From positions 1 through 39,371 of the IMG/VR virus record IMGVR_UViG_3300046529_000229: 39,371 bases of DNA; one strand, given 5' to 3'. The notes under the pieces are model-generated. The model saw only the letters and a list, made by a program, of their open reading frames with translations. It made no database searches and was not told the origin of the DNA. Within the stretch, counting starts at the first letter, position 1. Each line of letters begins with the position of its first letter. This document shows, piece after piece, positions 7,322 to 14,868 of the stretch. The position numbers and the translations under genes were made by a program. The stretch comes from a virus.

Positions 7322-8404
7322 TCACGCGCTGATCTTTACTCGGATCGGCTCAATTCCGCGCCCATCGGCATACAGATCAGCCGCAGTTTCTGTCATGTGG
7401 CCAAGTAGGGCTTTCGTGTCGACGCCACCCTGTTTCTCATAAAGTCGCTTCGCAAGGCTTCGCAGCTCGTGAAAGCTCGGGGCGTCGTCGCCTTCGATGC
7501 CGGCCAGCTTCCGCGCGTCGGCGAATGCGTTGGTGATCGCGTCGAGCTTGATCGGTTGACCGCTCCTGGCTCCGCCCTTGTTGCGCACGTGATGGATCAG
7601 ATATTTGCTGACGACGCCGGTCGACTTGCACCGCGCGATAACATCGGCGAGCGACATGCCGAGTGCATCGAGCCGGATCGATGTCGGGATCTCTATGTAG
7701 ACCTTCGTCTTCTGGCGAAAGACCGTTGCGAGACCATCTTTCACAGAGTTGCGCTCCCAGAGCCGGCAGGTTGACCGGTCCTGTCCCGAGACAAGCGCGA
7801 GTAGCATCGCATTCTGAAGCCAATCGGCGACTTGCGGCGCCTTCTCATAGATCAGGTTAAATTCCTCGATGCCGCGAAGGCGTCGGCGTTTCACCGTGAT
7901 TTCTTCCTGCTCTGTGTGGGCGGCCGGATTGCCTGTCATCCATCCCAGCGCGGCGCCACGCTTGCACACAGCGAGAACCCGAGAGCGTAGATTCCGGGCC
8001 CAGGGCGCCTTACCGGCGTCGATCAACTCTTCCAGCATGTCAGCGACGTGCTTCGTTGTCAGTTCGGCGCATGGCACTGAGCCAAGGCATTTCTCTATGT
8101 GAGCATCGAAGTATCGGCGGCTCCGGATGGTGTTCTCTGCACCTTTGACCGGCATTTTTTTTAGCAGATCAGAGACCGTGTGCGCACTCTGTTGGACTCG
8201 CTCAGCGAGCGACTTCGATGGCTTGCCATTCTCAACGATCACATTGGCCGCCTGCGCCTCGTGGATGGCCTGAGCAAGCGTCATGCGGCCGAGCACGTGC
8301 GTCTTACCATCTCGTGGGTCTCGCCACGTGTAATAGCCGGGTCGCGGCTCGTGCATGTTCTCGGGCCAGTTGGCGCGCTTGCGGATACGTGGTCGGGCAG
8401 CCAT
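7322..8404 (-). CDS. int: Lambda-type tyrosine integrase
   Basis: 360 residues. Residues 1-50 (RKRANWPENMHEPRPGYYTW..GKTHVLGRMTLAQAI) are the arm-binding N-terminal domain typical of lambda-type integrases. Residues ~75-165 form the core-binding SAM-like domain. The catalytic domain shows HELR with His312 and Arg315, LLGH with His336, and the nucleophile Tyr345 in DLYADGRG. The first catalytic Arg should be Arg210 in SGQDRS, where relatives usually have TGQR, so it appears shifted by one position. The enzyme recombines attP with the host attB and, with excisionase, reverses this. It is the last gene of the leftward early operon, 3 bases after xis. The gene-free region at its 3' end likely holds attP. 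Confidence 0.93.
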   Translation of the reverse strand: MAARPRIRKRANWPENMHEPRPGYYTWRDPRDGKTHVLGRMTLAQAIHEAQAANVIVENGKPSKSLAERVQQSAHTVSDLLKKMPVKGAENTIRSRRYFDAHIEKCLGSVPCAELTTKHVADMLEELIDAGKAPWARNLRSRVLAVCKRGAALGWMTGNPAAHTEQEEITVKRRRLRGIEEFNLIYEKAPQVADWLQNAMLLALVSGQDRSTCRLWERNSVKDGLATVFRQKTKVYIEIPTSIRLDALGMSLADVIARCKSTGVVSKYLIHHVRNKGGARSGQPIKLDAITNAFADARKLAGIEGDDAPSFHELRSLAKRLYEKQGGVDTKALLGHMTETAADLYADGRGIEPIRVKISA

Positions 8405-8407
8405 GAT

Positions 8408-8605
8408 TTATTGTGGAATTCGTTGGGCCAATGGCGCGCGCACGGCGCGGTCCTGAAACGTTGCGTTCTGCTCGACATAATACGACCGGCCGACCTTGAC
8501 CGGCGCGGGATAGATCTTGCCGGCGTTGATCCAAAGGCGTGCGGTGCGGATTGCGGGCGGCGGATCGAAATTCCGGCTGAGCCACAGGTCAAGGCGGATT
8601 TTCAT
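8408..8605 (-). CDS. xis: Excisionase
   Basis: 65 residues, MKIRLDLWLSRNF...TARLWINAGKIYPAPVKVGRSYYV. A short winged-helix fold with the (R/K)xWIxxGKIYPxPxKxGRxYxV signature is the excisionase family found beside lambda-type integrases. It bends DNA at attP/attL and directs the integrase toward excision. GAGG lies 7-10 bases before the ATG. The ATG overlaps, as ATGA, the stop of the +1-frame ORF inside the methyltransferase locus, while the methyltransferase frame itself stops 6 bases earlier. The int start follows 3 bases after its stop. Confidence 0.9.
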   Translation of the reverse strand: MKIRLDLWLSRNFDPPPAIRTARLWINAGKIYPAPVKVGRSYYVEQNATFQDRAVRAPLAQRIPQ

Positions 8606-9432
8606 GCTGCCTCACTTTCTCTTGAGTATGGTGAATGCTGCCGCAGCCACTCGCGGAACTTGTCCATTGCCAAGGGCCTTAACTCGGTCCATCCGATGGG
8701 CCACCCCATCAACCACTCGACCCATTCCGGGTTCAACTGGCCATTCAATTCCTCGGGGGTAACCATGCCGCGCAATTTCTCGCGTGACCCCGATCCGCCC
8801 CATTTGCACATCGCTGTCCCGCCCGAGTTCGTCACGGCGGTTGGCGTCGGCCAGCGGCGTGCCGATATGGCCTCGATCAGCGTTCCTCCCTCTCGCCCTT
8901 TGCTGGGAGTAATTCGGCCGCCATGCGCCGCAAGCGTTGCTGTTGGCGTCGGCCAGTATCCAGATACGCTCTCGTAAATGGGGAGCGCCGGTATCCGCCG
9001 CAGAAACGACTCCCCATTCCGCATCGAACCCCATCGCGGCCAAGTCTCCGAGAACTTTTCCGAGTCCCCGAGAAGTGAGCATTGGGCTGTTTTCCACATA
9101 GACGAACTCTGGTCGTACTTCGCGAATGATGCGAGCCATATGCGACCAGAGACCGCTTCTTGATCCATCGATGCCGATCCCTGCGCCGGCTGCACTGATG
9201 TCCTGGCATGGAAACCCACCAGAAACGATGTCAACAAGGCCACGCCATGCTGTTCCGTCAAAACTCGTGACGTCAGACCAAATCGGGAATGGTCGCAAGG
9301 CTCGATCGTTTTGTCGTTGCGCCAGAACTTGTGCGGCGTAGGCATCACATTCAACTGCGCAGACGGTGCGCCATCCAAGCAGGTGTCCGCCGAGTATTCC
9401 GCCACCAGCGCCTGCGAAAAGAGCCAGCTCAT
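8602..9432 (-). CDS. Overprinted ORF within the methyltransferase locus
   Basis: 276 codons in the +1 frame relative to dcm, on the same strand. It starts at ATG 9432 directly after the upstream stop (TGA-ATG) and 8 bases after GGAGGG, and ends in an ATGA overlap with xis. Its protein contains PTPHKFWRNDKT (31-42), FSETWPRWGSMRNG (127-140), WPTPT twice, and LNPEWVEWLMGWPIGWTEL near the C-terminus. I recall these same phrases in phage proteins annotated as separate genes, often loosely called methyltransferases. That suggests either a genuine overprinted protein or widespread annotation of the shadow frame. The operon spacing fits this frame better than dcm. Translation is not proven. Confidence 0.5.
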   Translation of the reverse strand: MSWLFSQALVAEYSADTCLDGAPSAQLNVMPTPHKFWRNDKTIEPCDHSRFGLTSRVLTEQHGVALLTSFLVGFHARTSVQPAQGSASMDQEAVSGRIWLASFAKYDQSSSMWKTAQCSLLGDSEKFSETWPRWGSMRNGESFLRRIPALPIYESVSGYWPTPTATLAAHGGRITPSKGREGGTLIEAISARRWPTPTAVTNSGGTAMCKWGGSGSREKLRGMVTPEELNGQLNPEWVEWLMGWPIGWTELRPLAMDKFREWLRQHSPYSRESEAA

Positions 9433-9436
9433 TCAA
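8612..9436 (-). CDS. dcm: DNA (cytosine-5) methyltransferase, TTG start
   Basis: 274 residues. C5-methyltransferase motifs appear in order: motif I LALFAGAGGGILGG (4-17), motif IV GGFPCQDIS with catalytic Cys77, motif VI VYVENSP with Glu115, motif VIII APHLRERIWI (151-160), and motif X LGNGQVPRVAA near the end. The target-recognition region (~165-235) is short. It would methylate cytosine in a specific site on phage or host DNA, perhaps to evade host restriction; no partner nuclease is nearby. The frame begins at TTG 9436, four bases after GGAGGG, overlapping the upstream stop. A second, almost coextensive frame on the same strand starts at ATG 9432 with better SD spacing (separate entry). 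Confidence 0.9.
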   Translation of the reverse strand: MNELALFAGAGGGILGGHLLGWRTVCAVECDAYAAQVLAQRQNDRALRPFPIWSDVTSFDGTAWRGLVDIVSGGFPCQDISAAGAGIGIDGSRSGLWSHMARIIREVRPEFVYVENSPMLTSRGLGKVLGDLAAMGFDAEWGVVSAADTGAPHLRERIWILADANSNACGAWRPNYSQQRARGRNADRGHIGTPLADANRRDELGRDSDVQMGRIGVTREIARHGYPRGIEWPVEPGMGRVVDGVAHRMDRVKALGNGQVPRVAAAAFTILKRK

Positions 9437-9795
9437 GCGACCCTCCGCAACGTCATCGCCAGATCCGCGCGCCGGTACATCTCCGCGAAGTATCCGGTGA
9501 GCTCGCCTGTCATCACCGCATAGGTCCGAGGCTGTGCGACAGTCGCCGGGTCGACCTTCGGCTTAGGCTCGGGCAGCTTCCGCAGATGCTCGGTTCCAGC
9601 GAGGATGAACGACACGTTCTTGCGCGGCTTGATGATCTCGAGCGTGCCTTGTCTCACCATCTCCAGCAGCACCGCCTTGACCGGCGCGGCATGCGTGCGC
9701 AGACGCTTGGCGAGGATATGCGGCGGGTAGATGGCTCCCGGACGCATCAGCGAGAGCAGGAGTTCGGGCGTGGGTGCTTGTGTGGGGTAGGGCAT
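9433..9795 (-). CDS. Small winged-helix-like protein (paralogue of 21469-21816)
   Basis: 120 residues. Residues ~9-60 (ELLLSLMRPGAIYPPHILAKRL..VKAVLLEMVRQGTLEI) look like a winged helix that pairs a YxxxxLA recognition region with a wing. The C-terminus reads GELTGYFAEMYRRADLAM. The protein at 21469-21816 on the other arm shares LMxPGxxY, LLxxLxxxG and a C-terminal xLTGYxxxxxxxxLAM, so the two are paralogues. It begins one base before the XRE stop and ends overlapping both methyltransferase-locus starts. A regulatory or DNA-binding role is plausible but not shown. Confidence 0.75.
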   Translation of the reverse strand: MPYPTQAPTPELLLSLMRPGAIYPPHILAKRLRTHAAPVKAVLLEMVRQGTLEIIKPRKNVSFILAGTEHLRKLPEPKPKVDPATVAQPRTYAVMTGELTGYFAEMYRRADLAMTLRRVA

Positions 9796-10011
9796 TTAGA
9801 TCTCCTGCAAGCCGAGCAGATAATCGGCTGACACACCGAGAACCTTCGTCAGCTTCACGAGATTCTCATAGGTGGGCAGCGTCTTGCCCTGCTGATACAG
9901 GCAGATGACGCTGGCTTTCACGTCCATCGCGTTCGCCAGTCTGGACTGCGTGAGGCCAATGGCTGATTGCGCGCGAAGGAGGCGGATGGCGAATGAGTCG
10001 TCAGTCGGCAT
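9796..10011 (-). CDS. XRE-family helix-turn-helix regulator
   Basis: 71 residues made of a single HTH_3 domain: RLLRAQSAIGLTQSRLANAMDVKASVICLYQQGKTLPTYENLVKLTKVLGVSADYLLG. The helix-turn-helix lies at about residues 20-42 and the protein ends just after the ADYLLG motif common to Cro/CI-type proteins. It has no oligomerisation or protease domain. It overlaps the upstream gene by 11 bp and abuts the next one. It is a third DNA-binding regulator besides the CI and Cro of the immunity region and may control the int/xis end of the operon; that role is inference. Confidence 0.85.
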   Translation of the reverse strand: MPTDDSFAIRLLRAQSAIGLTQSRLANAMDVKASVICLYQQGKTLPTYENLVKLTKVLGVSADYLLGLQEI

Positions 10012-10597
10012 GGTCGGCCCCGCTTGCTGGCTGCGTGGCGGTCAGAGTCCACTCAGCCCAACGTACCGCTTTCGTGAACGATTTCAGATTGCATGGGCAA
10101 TACGGGTTGTCGGTGCTGAACGTCTTGCGCCAGCCTTTTTCAATCTCGGCAGCCGTCAGTGCCCGCTCCGTCTGTGCCCGCTCTGTCTGTGCTGGCTGCG
10201 TCGCCGTGGCCATTGCAACTCGCACTGCCTCGCCGTATGCATTCGCATAGCCCTGCATTTGGTGCTCGGTGAACAGCGCTTGATCGAATGCGTAAAAGCC
10301 TTGATTCGGTAGGGCCGGAAGTGGCGGCCACTCGAATGCCGTGGCTTGCGGGGATGCGGCGCGGGCTTGCCATGCCTTCCACATCAAATTGGCATACTGT
10401 CCAGCGTACGGATACCCTTCGAAATCGCGCATCCACACCTCAAACACCGACCGCTCTGCATCCAGCACCACGGCAGATTGCGCGGCCGTTTTCTCGGCAA
10501 GCAATGCACGAAGCCGTTCAATTTCGTCTGCTGCCTTGTTCATCATCAACCCATCGAACATGCGCAGAGTCGGCACGATGTCGTGATTTGAATCCAT
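10001..10597 (-). CDS. Phage accessory protein of unknown function
   Basis: 198 residues from ATG 10597, chosen because AGGAGAG lies just upstream and because the start shares a base with the upstream stop (TAATG). The N-terminus contains a short coiled coil, NKAADEIERLRALLAEKTA, followed by FEVWMRDFEGYP..YAGQYANLMWKAWQARAA, an arrangement common in mosaic early proteins of temperate phages (Ea22-like families). The C-terminal part has EIEKGWRKTFSTDNPYCPC and KAVRWAEWTL. No catalytic motif is visible. A longer ORF extends upstream but lacks a better start. Confidence 0.65.
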   Translation of the reverse strand: MDSNHDIVPTLRMFDGLMMNKAADEIERLRALLAEKTAAQSAVVLDAERSVFEVWMRDFEGYPYAGQYANLMWKAWQARAASPQATAFEWPPLPALPNQGFYAFDQALFTEHQMQGYANAYGEAVRVAMATATQPAQTERAQTERALTAAEIEKGWRKTFSTDNPYCPCNLKSFTKAVRWAEWTLTATQPASGADHAD

Positions 10598-11667
10598 TAC
10601 TTCTCTCCTAATCCGATCGGACACGGTGTAACCGGGCACTTCTCGCAGTAGCGAAACGGTGCAGCGTGAGGACAATCGGTAGCTTGCACGGGCTGGGATG
10701 GTTGCGGGGCGGCGTAGACAATGCGACGCGCGTGCTCGGGATGGTTGTTGTAAACATGCGCATGGGTGTCGAGCCAGCCGTCATCGTCCGAGAACGTAAC
10801 CTGATAAATCGGCTCGCCTGCCGCCGCGTCGGGCTTGGCGAATAGTGCGGCGACAGCTTGGAAGATTCGCCACGCGTGCTCCGCGTCGGCGTCGTCGTAG
10901 AAATCTCCGTCACGCGAAAGATTCGGCGTCGGGTCAATCTCGCCTGTTTGCATCCACGCCTCAAACGCCCCGCGCTCGTCCTGCGGCACAGCAGATTTAT
11001 AGCCGCACGTATCGGCCTCCCACAGGCACGATCCGCAAGCAGTCGGCCCCTTCATTACCTCACCACAAGCGGGACAATGAAAGTCGCCGTTGGTCATCTG
11101 CTCGCCAGCTTCCACGGGCTGGGATGGTTGAGGGGCGGATAGCGCGGCACGCGCACGTTCAGGGTACGGATGGTCGCAACCTTCTGTTCCTTTGCATATG
11201 GGACACGGAAGCCACGGATAGCCAAGGGCTTGTAAAAGCGTCTCGTAGGCTGATGCTTCCCGCTCCGCCGATTGCGCTGGCGCGGCAGGGGATGCGGCGA
11301 GCAGATATTGACCGAAGTCAGTCAAGAAATGGCGGCCACCGGGTGCCGGCCGCACTGCGCCCATTTCTGCTAGCGAGTGCATATCTTCTTTGTCAACGTC
11401 GTGGCCTCCTGACTTGGAGTCAGCGCAGCATTCATTGAATCGGCGAAGCTGGTTCAAGAGCCGCGGCTTGATCTGCGGCACTGCCTCTGCCCACACGGCA
11501 GGAGCGGGGCCGAGAGCGTAGCTGGTAATCACCTCACGCACCGAATCGCAATAGCCGCGAAGTTTCGCTTCGTCGGCTGTGTGTCCATCTCTGAAATAGG
11601 GCTTCGCCACTGTCAAAATTTGCTCGTCGCTCAACTGGTTCGGCACTGTGTCTGTATTAGTGTTCAT
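10597..11667 (-). CDS. Modular phage accessory protein with Cys pairs
   Basis: 356 residues from ATG 11667 ([17 protein letters not shown]). It appears to be assembled from short modules separated by APQPSQPV linkers, which occur twice (near residues ~180 and ~325). Between them are Cys clusters ([30 protein letters not shown]) that look like zinc-binding knuckles, and a [21 protein letters not shown] segment resembling FEVWMRDFEG..YANLMWKAWQA in the next gene. Such linker-joined mosaic proteins are common in early regions of temperate phages and have no established function. Its stop overlaps the next start by one base. Confidence 0.6.
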   Translation of the reverse strand: MNTNTDTVPNQLSDEQILTVAKPYFRDGHTADEAKLRGYCDSVREVITSYALGPAPAVWAEAVPQIKPRLLNQLRRFNECCADSKSGGHDVDKEDMHSLAEMGAVRPAPGGRHFLTDFGQYLLAASPAAPAQSAEREASAYETLLQALGYPWLPCPICKGTEGCDHPYPERARAALSAPQPSQPVEAGEQMTNGDFHCPACGEVMKGPTACGSCLWEADTCGYKSAVPQDERGAFEAWMQTGEIDPTPNLSRDGDFYDDADAEHAWRIFQAVAALFAKPDAAAGEPIYQVTFSDDDGWLDTHAHVYNNHPEHARRIVYAAPQPSQPVQATDCPHAAPFRYCEKCPVTPCPIGLGEK

Positions 11668-11679
11668 GTCTCTGGTCCG

Positions 11680-11707
11680 AAAAAAGCGGGGCCTATGCGA
11701 GCGCCCC
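11680..11707 (-). terminator. Intrinsic terminator candidate inside the left operon
   Basis: Read leftward, GGGGC (11707-11703) and GCCCC (11692-11688) form a stem with a 10-base loop, followed by GC and six Ts (11685-11680). It lies in the 86-base gap between two genes, a place where antitermination would be needed for int/xis expression. Confidence 0.5.
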
Positions 11708-11753
11708 TTCCAACACACACGCAGCGCCTTTGGGGAAGCGCCGCGCGAACCGG

Positions 11754-12335
11754 TTACTCGATGCGGCTTTCGTCCTGCGCTAAATCGCTGCCTTCAAAGG
11801 GATCGCGCTCGTCGTCCGTCTCTTCCGGATGCCCATCAAACAGAGTCGGCATGTGATCGGGCGGCGTCAGGTCGATGAATATCTCCTGTTGCAAGCGCGT
11901 CGCGATCCGGCCGTGGTCGACCTCATTGTTCGGATGCGCTGTCACCTTGAAGCCGATGCCGACCGAGCCGCCTTCCTGCGCGACGAAGCGGATATCTTTC
12001 AGGCCGCACTCGGCGAGTAGCACGTCGTCAGCGCCGGTCGCGCCGATGTGGAAGCGGAGCAGGTAGCCGGCGTACTTGCGGTCCCATGCGAAGTTGCGCA
12101 TGAAGGGGAAGCGCAGTTCCGTCAGGTCGTCGTGTTCCATCGGCAATTCACCAGGCGTCGGCTGCGGCTTGCGATAGAGCATCGAACGTATTGCGTTATC
12201 GAACTGATCGAGCATCGAGCCTGAGCCGACGAGATAGAGCCCGATTGAAAGCGCGGCGACGCGCTCTTTACCGTGCTTCTCGGCGACGTTCGTGCACGAA
12301 ACAATCTTTGCAAGCTGGTCATTCAATGTGAACAT
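11754..12335 (-). CDS. Recombination-cluster protein of unknown function
   Basis: 193 residues from ATG 12335, which has GGAGAAGAA directly upstream. It begins [33 protein letters not shown] and includes [57 protein letters not shown] and an acidic tail ([13 protein letters not shown]). I recall similar proteins beside RecT/exonuclease genes in many siphovirus and podovirus genomes, but no biochemical role is established. It is 10 bases downstream of ninB and is probably part of the same recombination module. The acidic tail could mediate protein contacts. Confidence 0.7.
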   Translation of the reverse strand: MFTLNDQLAKIVSCTNVAEKHGKERVAALSIGLYLVGSGSMLDQFDNAIRSMLYRKPQPTPGELPMEHDDLTELRFPFMRNFAWDRKYAGYLLRFHIGATGADDVLLAECGLKDIRFVAQEGGSVGIGFKVTAHPNNEVDHGRIATRLQQEIFIDLTPPDHMPTLFDGHPEETDDERDPFEGSDLAQDESRIE

Positions 12336-12345
12336 TTCTTCTCCG

Positions 12346-12738
12346 TTAAAGGGTGATGCCAAGGTCGTTAATTGCCCACGCACGAACACGTTCGATTAGC
12401 TCGCTGAATTCGCCAACGTTCAAATCGGTCGTGCTCATGCTGCGATCCAGCCGCGTGCCGTCAGGCAGCGTTACTTCTTCGATGCCGATGAACCGGCGTT
12501 TCACATGGTCTTTCCAGACCTCTGCGTCATACTGCTTTCCGTCGATTACAGCGCTCTCCGCGATCTCGTTGATAAGCGCATGCAGGAGCCTATTCTGGTC
12601 GCCTGTGCGCTTCGCCTTATAGACTTCGATCGTCACTACCAGCGGCTTCTTTGCGGCCGCCTGATGGCCTGCATTCGCCTTGATGAACTCGATCATTTTC
12701 TTGGCGTGCTCAGGATCGCGGAGAATGAACGTGCGCAT
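12346..12738 (-). CDS. ninB: NinB/Orf-family recombination mediator
   Basis: 130 residues. The stretch YKAKRTGDQNRLLHALINEIAE, followed by KQYDAEVWKDHVKRRFIGIEEVTLPDG and RSMSTTDLNVGEFSELIERVRAWA, is diagnostic for the NinB family (lambda Orf). Lambda Orf binds single-stranded DNA and helps load recombinases, replacing host RecFOR. Its start overlaps the YqaJ stop by one base, so it is translated with the exonuclease and RecT. Length equals the usual ~130-145 residues. Confidence 0.88.
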   Translation of the reverse strand: MRTFILRDPEHAKKMIEFIKANAGHQAAAKKPLVVTIEVYKAKRTGDQNRLLHALINEIAESAVIDGKQYDAEVWKDHVKRRFIGIEEVTLPDGTRLDRSMSTTDLNVGEFSELIERVRAWAINDLGITL

Positions 12739-13418
12739 CAGGCAGCCTTCTTTTCCAGTTCGGCGATCATGGCTTGAACTTCCTTTTCGAACTGGAGCAA
12801 GCTGGGAAGCAACACACCATTGATATATGCGTCGTCTCGCTCAATCCGCTGGTGATAGAGCCGGAAGCGCTCGGCGACGCGCGGATCATATGAGACGAAC
12901 TCCCACCATTTACGGCCGGTGACGAGCATGCAGCCCTGTACCTGCGGCTTGTGCTCGTCGGGCATACCGCAGAGCCAAGTGTTGATGTGCACGGCTTCAT
13001 CCATCGGGCATTTCGACTCATAGCCGCCGTCTGTGCCGATCAGCGCGTCAGGAGAGCATCCAATGAACGGATAGTCAGGATGCGTCACGAACTCGGCGGG
13101 CGCAACGATATACCCGGTCTCAAGTTCGAATGCCTCTTTGGCGAACGATTCGACATCCGTTCCCCAGCGCGTCGCATAGCCGCCTACCTCATGTGTCGGC
13201 GCAGCGGACAGCCGCTCGAATACGATCTCGCGCATGTATTTGTTGCGCACGGCGGATGATGTCGGAAGCTTCGGTTGACCTTTGCGCGGCCCCGATTTGA
13301 AAACTGCACCTGGTTCGGGCTGCGTAATGTCGATCGCATCCGAAAATCGAGACCCGGTAATTTTGCCGGCGCGTGCGAGACGCCATTCGTCGGTGCGCTG
13401 CTCGATCAGGTCATTCAT
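12738..13418 (-). CDS. YqaJ-type viral exonuclease
   Basis: 226 residues from ATG 13418 (an ATG at 13421 is also possible); GGGAG lies 6 bases before 13418. The N-terminus QRTDEWRLARAGKITGSRFSDAI is the YqaJ recombinase signature. The PD-(D/E)XK core is visible as Asp124 in GCSPDAL and Glu134/Lys136 in YESKCP. These enzymes are lambda Exo-like 5'-3' double-strand exonucleases that make single-stranded tails for a RecT/Bet annealing partner, here encoded immediately upstream with an 8-bp overlap. Together with NinB this is a complete Red-like module. Confidence 0.92.
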   Translation of the reverse strand: MNDLIEQRTDEWRLARAGKITGSRFSDAIDITQPEPGAVFKSGPRKGQPKLPTSSAVRNKYMREIVFERLSAAPTHEVGGYATRWGTDVESFAKEAFELETGYIVAPAEFVTHPDYPFIGCSPDALIGTDGGYESKCPMDEAVHINTWLCGMPDEHKPQVQGCMLVTGRKWWEFVSYDPRVAERFRLYHQRIERDDAYINGVLLPSLLQFEKEVQAMIAELEKKAA

Positions 13419-14232
13419 CATCGGCTCCCGGTTGGCCTTCGTCGGTTTCTGCGCTCGATTCTTCAGTGGCCGGCGACGTTTCTCCGACTGCTGCAATCTC
13501 TTGCAGTCGCGTGAGTTCTGACCGGCCGATCGCTTTACGATCTTCCTTCGTCAGTTTTCCCCAGGAATCCGAAAGAGCATCTGAGCCGTAGTCGCTGGCG
13601 ACCGCTTCGAGATCCAATATCAGGTTCGTGAGGCGATCGTCGCGCTCGGCAGGCTGCGGCAGAGCTGCCGCCGCAATCGCCGTCGCCGTCTTCGGCGTGA
13701 TGTCGCGCTCCAGTGGCTGATAATCCATCACCTCTTCGGCAATCGGGATACCCTTCAGCACATCGGCGAACTTGTCGCGCAAGGCAAAGGCGCGGGCGCG
13801 CAGTTTCTTCATGCGCTTCGGGTATTGCGACCACGGTCCCTGCTTCCCTATCAGACCGGCCTTTTTCGCATCGTCGTCGGAGAACGTCTGCACATGCTCA
13901 TCATCGCCGCGGCGCTTCACGCGACAGACAGCAACGCCGTTTTCCTCGGTCTCACGTACGTATTCGCAGACCGGCGAGGCGAGCACCAGAGCCAGCACAG
14001 CGTCCCCCCAGAGTGAGGGACGACCGTTGATAACCGCGATGTTCTGCAACGCCTGCATGGGCTTCAAACCGAGTTCCATGCCCCATTGAATGGCGACGAG
14101 CACGTTACCCGGCTTGCCCTTGAAATCCTTCGGGACTAGTTCACTGTCGGCGAGGTAGTCGGCAAATCTCAGAGCCTCATCCATCGAGCGCGGCGACAGG
14201 TCAAACGATTGTGTTTCTACGATATTGCTCAT
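13411..14232 (-). CDS. recT: RecT-family single-strand annealing protein
   Basis: 273 residues. The central block LVPKDFKGKPGNVLVAIQWGMELGLKPMQALQNIAVINGRPSLWGDAVLALV, then GPWSQYPKRMKKLRARAFALRDKFADVLKG, is the RecT annealing domain (residues ~30-170). The C-terminal third is variable and ends in an acidic Glu/Asp tail, typical for SSB or partner contact. It anneals complementary single strands produced by the YqaJ exonuclease encoded next to it. GGAGAAATC precedes the ATG. Expected use: replication-associated recombination and genome circularisation or concatemer formation. Confidence 0.9.
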   Translation of the reverse strand: MSNIVETQSFDLSPRSMDEALRFADYLADSELVPKDFKGKPGNVLVAIQWGMELGLKPMQALQNIAVINGRPSLWGDAVLALVLASPVCEYVRETEENGVAVCRVKRRGDDEHVQTFSDDDAKKAGLIGKQGPWSQYPKRMKKLRARAFALRDKFADVLKGIPIAEEVMDYQPLERDITPKTATAIAAAALPQPAERDDRLTNLILDLEAVASDYGSDALSDSWGKLTKEDRKAIGRSELTRLQEIAAVGETSPATEESSAETDEGQPGADDE

Positions 14233-14283
14233 GATTTCTCCATGCGCGAGACTCAGCCGCGCGTTAGGGGTTAGAACTACGGA

Positions 14284-14427
14284 CTACGTTGCACGCTCAT
14301 GTAAAGCCTGCGCAACGCTCGCCGGATCTTCCGGGACGACCGCAAGCGTGATCGCGATCAGCAGGAGCCAGCCGGCGACCATGCTTATGACCGGATGGCG
14401 GTCGGCGAAGGCATTAAGACGTTTCAT
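14284..14427 (-). CDS. Tiny membrane protein (third of a coupled trio)
   Basis: 47 residues from ATG 14427 (MKRLNAFADRHPVISMV). A single hydrophobic segment, about residues 14-33 (ISMVAGWLLLIAITLAVV), separates a basic N-terminus from an acidic/polar tail, which predicts one inner-membrane helix with its N-terminus in the cytoplasm. It starts in an ATGA overlap with the 28-residue membrane protein upstream. It ends 52 bases before recT. No family recognised. It could modulate the host membrane or superinfection, but the sequence alone does not say. Confidence 0.6.
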   Translation of the reverse strand: MKRLNAFADRHPVISMVAGWLLLIAITLAVVPEDPASVAQALHERAT

Positions 14428-14510
14428 GCCGTCCACCCATGTACGCCGGCCAGAGCCAGCAAGACGCCGCAGATCACGGCGATTGACCAATCGATCGCAG
14501 CGGCTTTCAT
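14424..14510 (-). CDS. Tiny membrane protein (second of a coupled trio)
   Basis: 28 residues, MKAAAIDWSIAVICGVLLAL followed by AGVHGWTA: essentially a single transmembrane helix. It is linked by ATGA overlaps both to the 42-residue membrane protein before it and to the 47-residue one after it. That repeated overlap pattern, rather than length, is the reason for calling it a gene. Function unknown. Confidence 0.55.
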   Translation of the reverse strand: MKAAAIDWSIAVICGVLLALAGVHGWTA

Positions 14511-14635
14511 GGGCAAACCACGTGCAGATAGAACGTGAACACCACAAGCGCCCCGACAGAAGCCGCGCAAACGCCAGCGCTGAAGGCTAGGGAGAGGTCG
14601 GCGAGGCGAAGGTCTCTTTCGCTGATCTGTTTCAT
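14507..14635 (-). CDS. Tiny membrane protein (first of a coupled trio)
   Basis: 42 residues, beginning MKQISERDLRLADLSLAFSA, with a charged N-terminal ~13 residues and a hydrophobic segment to the end (VCAASVGALVVFTFYLHVV). One transmembrane helix is predicted. It starts in an ATGA overlap with the preceding gene and ends in an ATGA overlap with the 28-residue protein. It is too short to be found by usual cut-offs. Function unknown. Confidence 0.55.
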   Translation of the reverse strand: MKQISERDLRLADLSLAFSAGVCAASVGALVVFTFYLHVVCP

Positions 14636-14868
14636 GACTGGCCTCGTGCGCGGAGCATTTCATCTGCGATGAAGTACGCGCCATCGGTTGCGCATCCGAT
14701 CGCGTTTGCGGTCATGCTTCCGTCAGCCTCAGTCACTCGCGAGATGATTGCTGCCATCGCCTTCGCCGCGAAGTAGTCGCGCAGCGACATGCCGGCCGGG
14801 TTCTCCCACTGCTGTTCCGGGTGATACGGCACCGGAAACGCCGGTCCACCAGTTTCGATCTCGCTCAT
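14632..14868 (-). CDS. Conserved small phage protein (GGPAFP family)
   Basis: 78 residues from ATG 14868: MSEIETGGPAFPVPYHP..., then GMSLRDYFAAKAMAAIISR, and a C-terminal AYFIADEMLRARGQ. The GGPAFP..G(M)(S/T)LRDYFAAKAM pattern is a very common small protein of temperate phages of Gram-negative hosts, with no established role. Both ends overlap neighbours by ATGA. Start chosen by that overlap and by the family's usual first residues. Confidence 0.8.
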   Translation of the reverse strand: MSEIETGGPAFPVPYHPEQQWENPAGMSLRDYFAAKAMAAIISRVTEADGSMTANAIGCATDGAYFIADEMLRARGQS

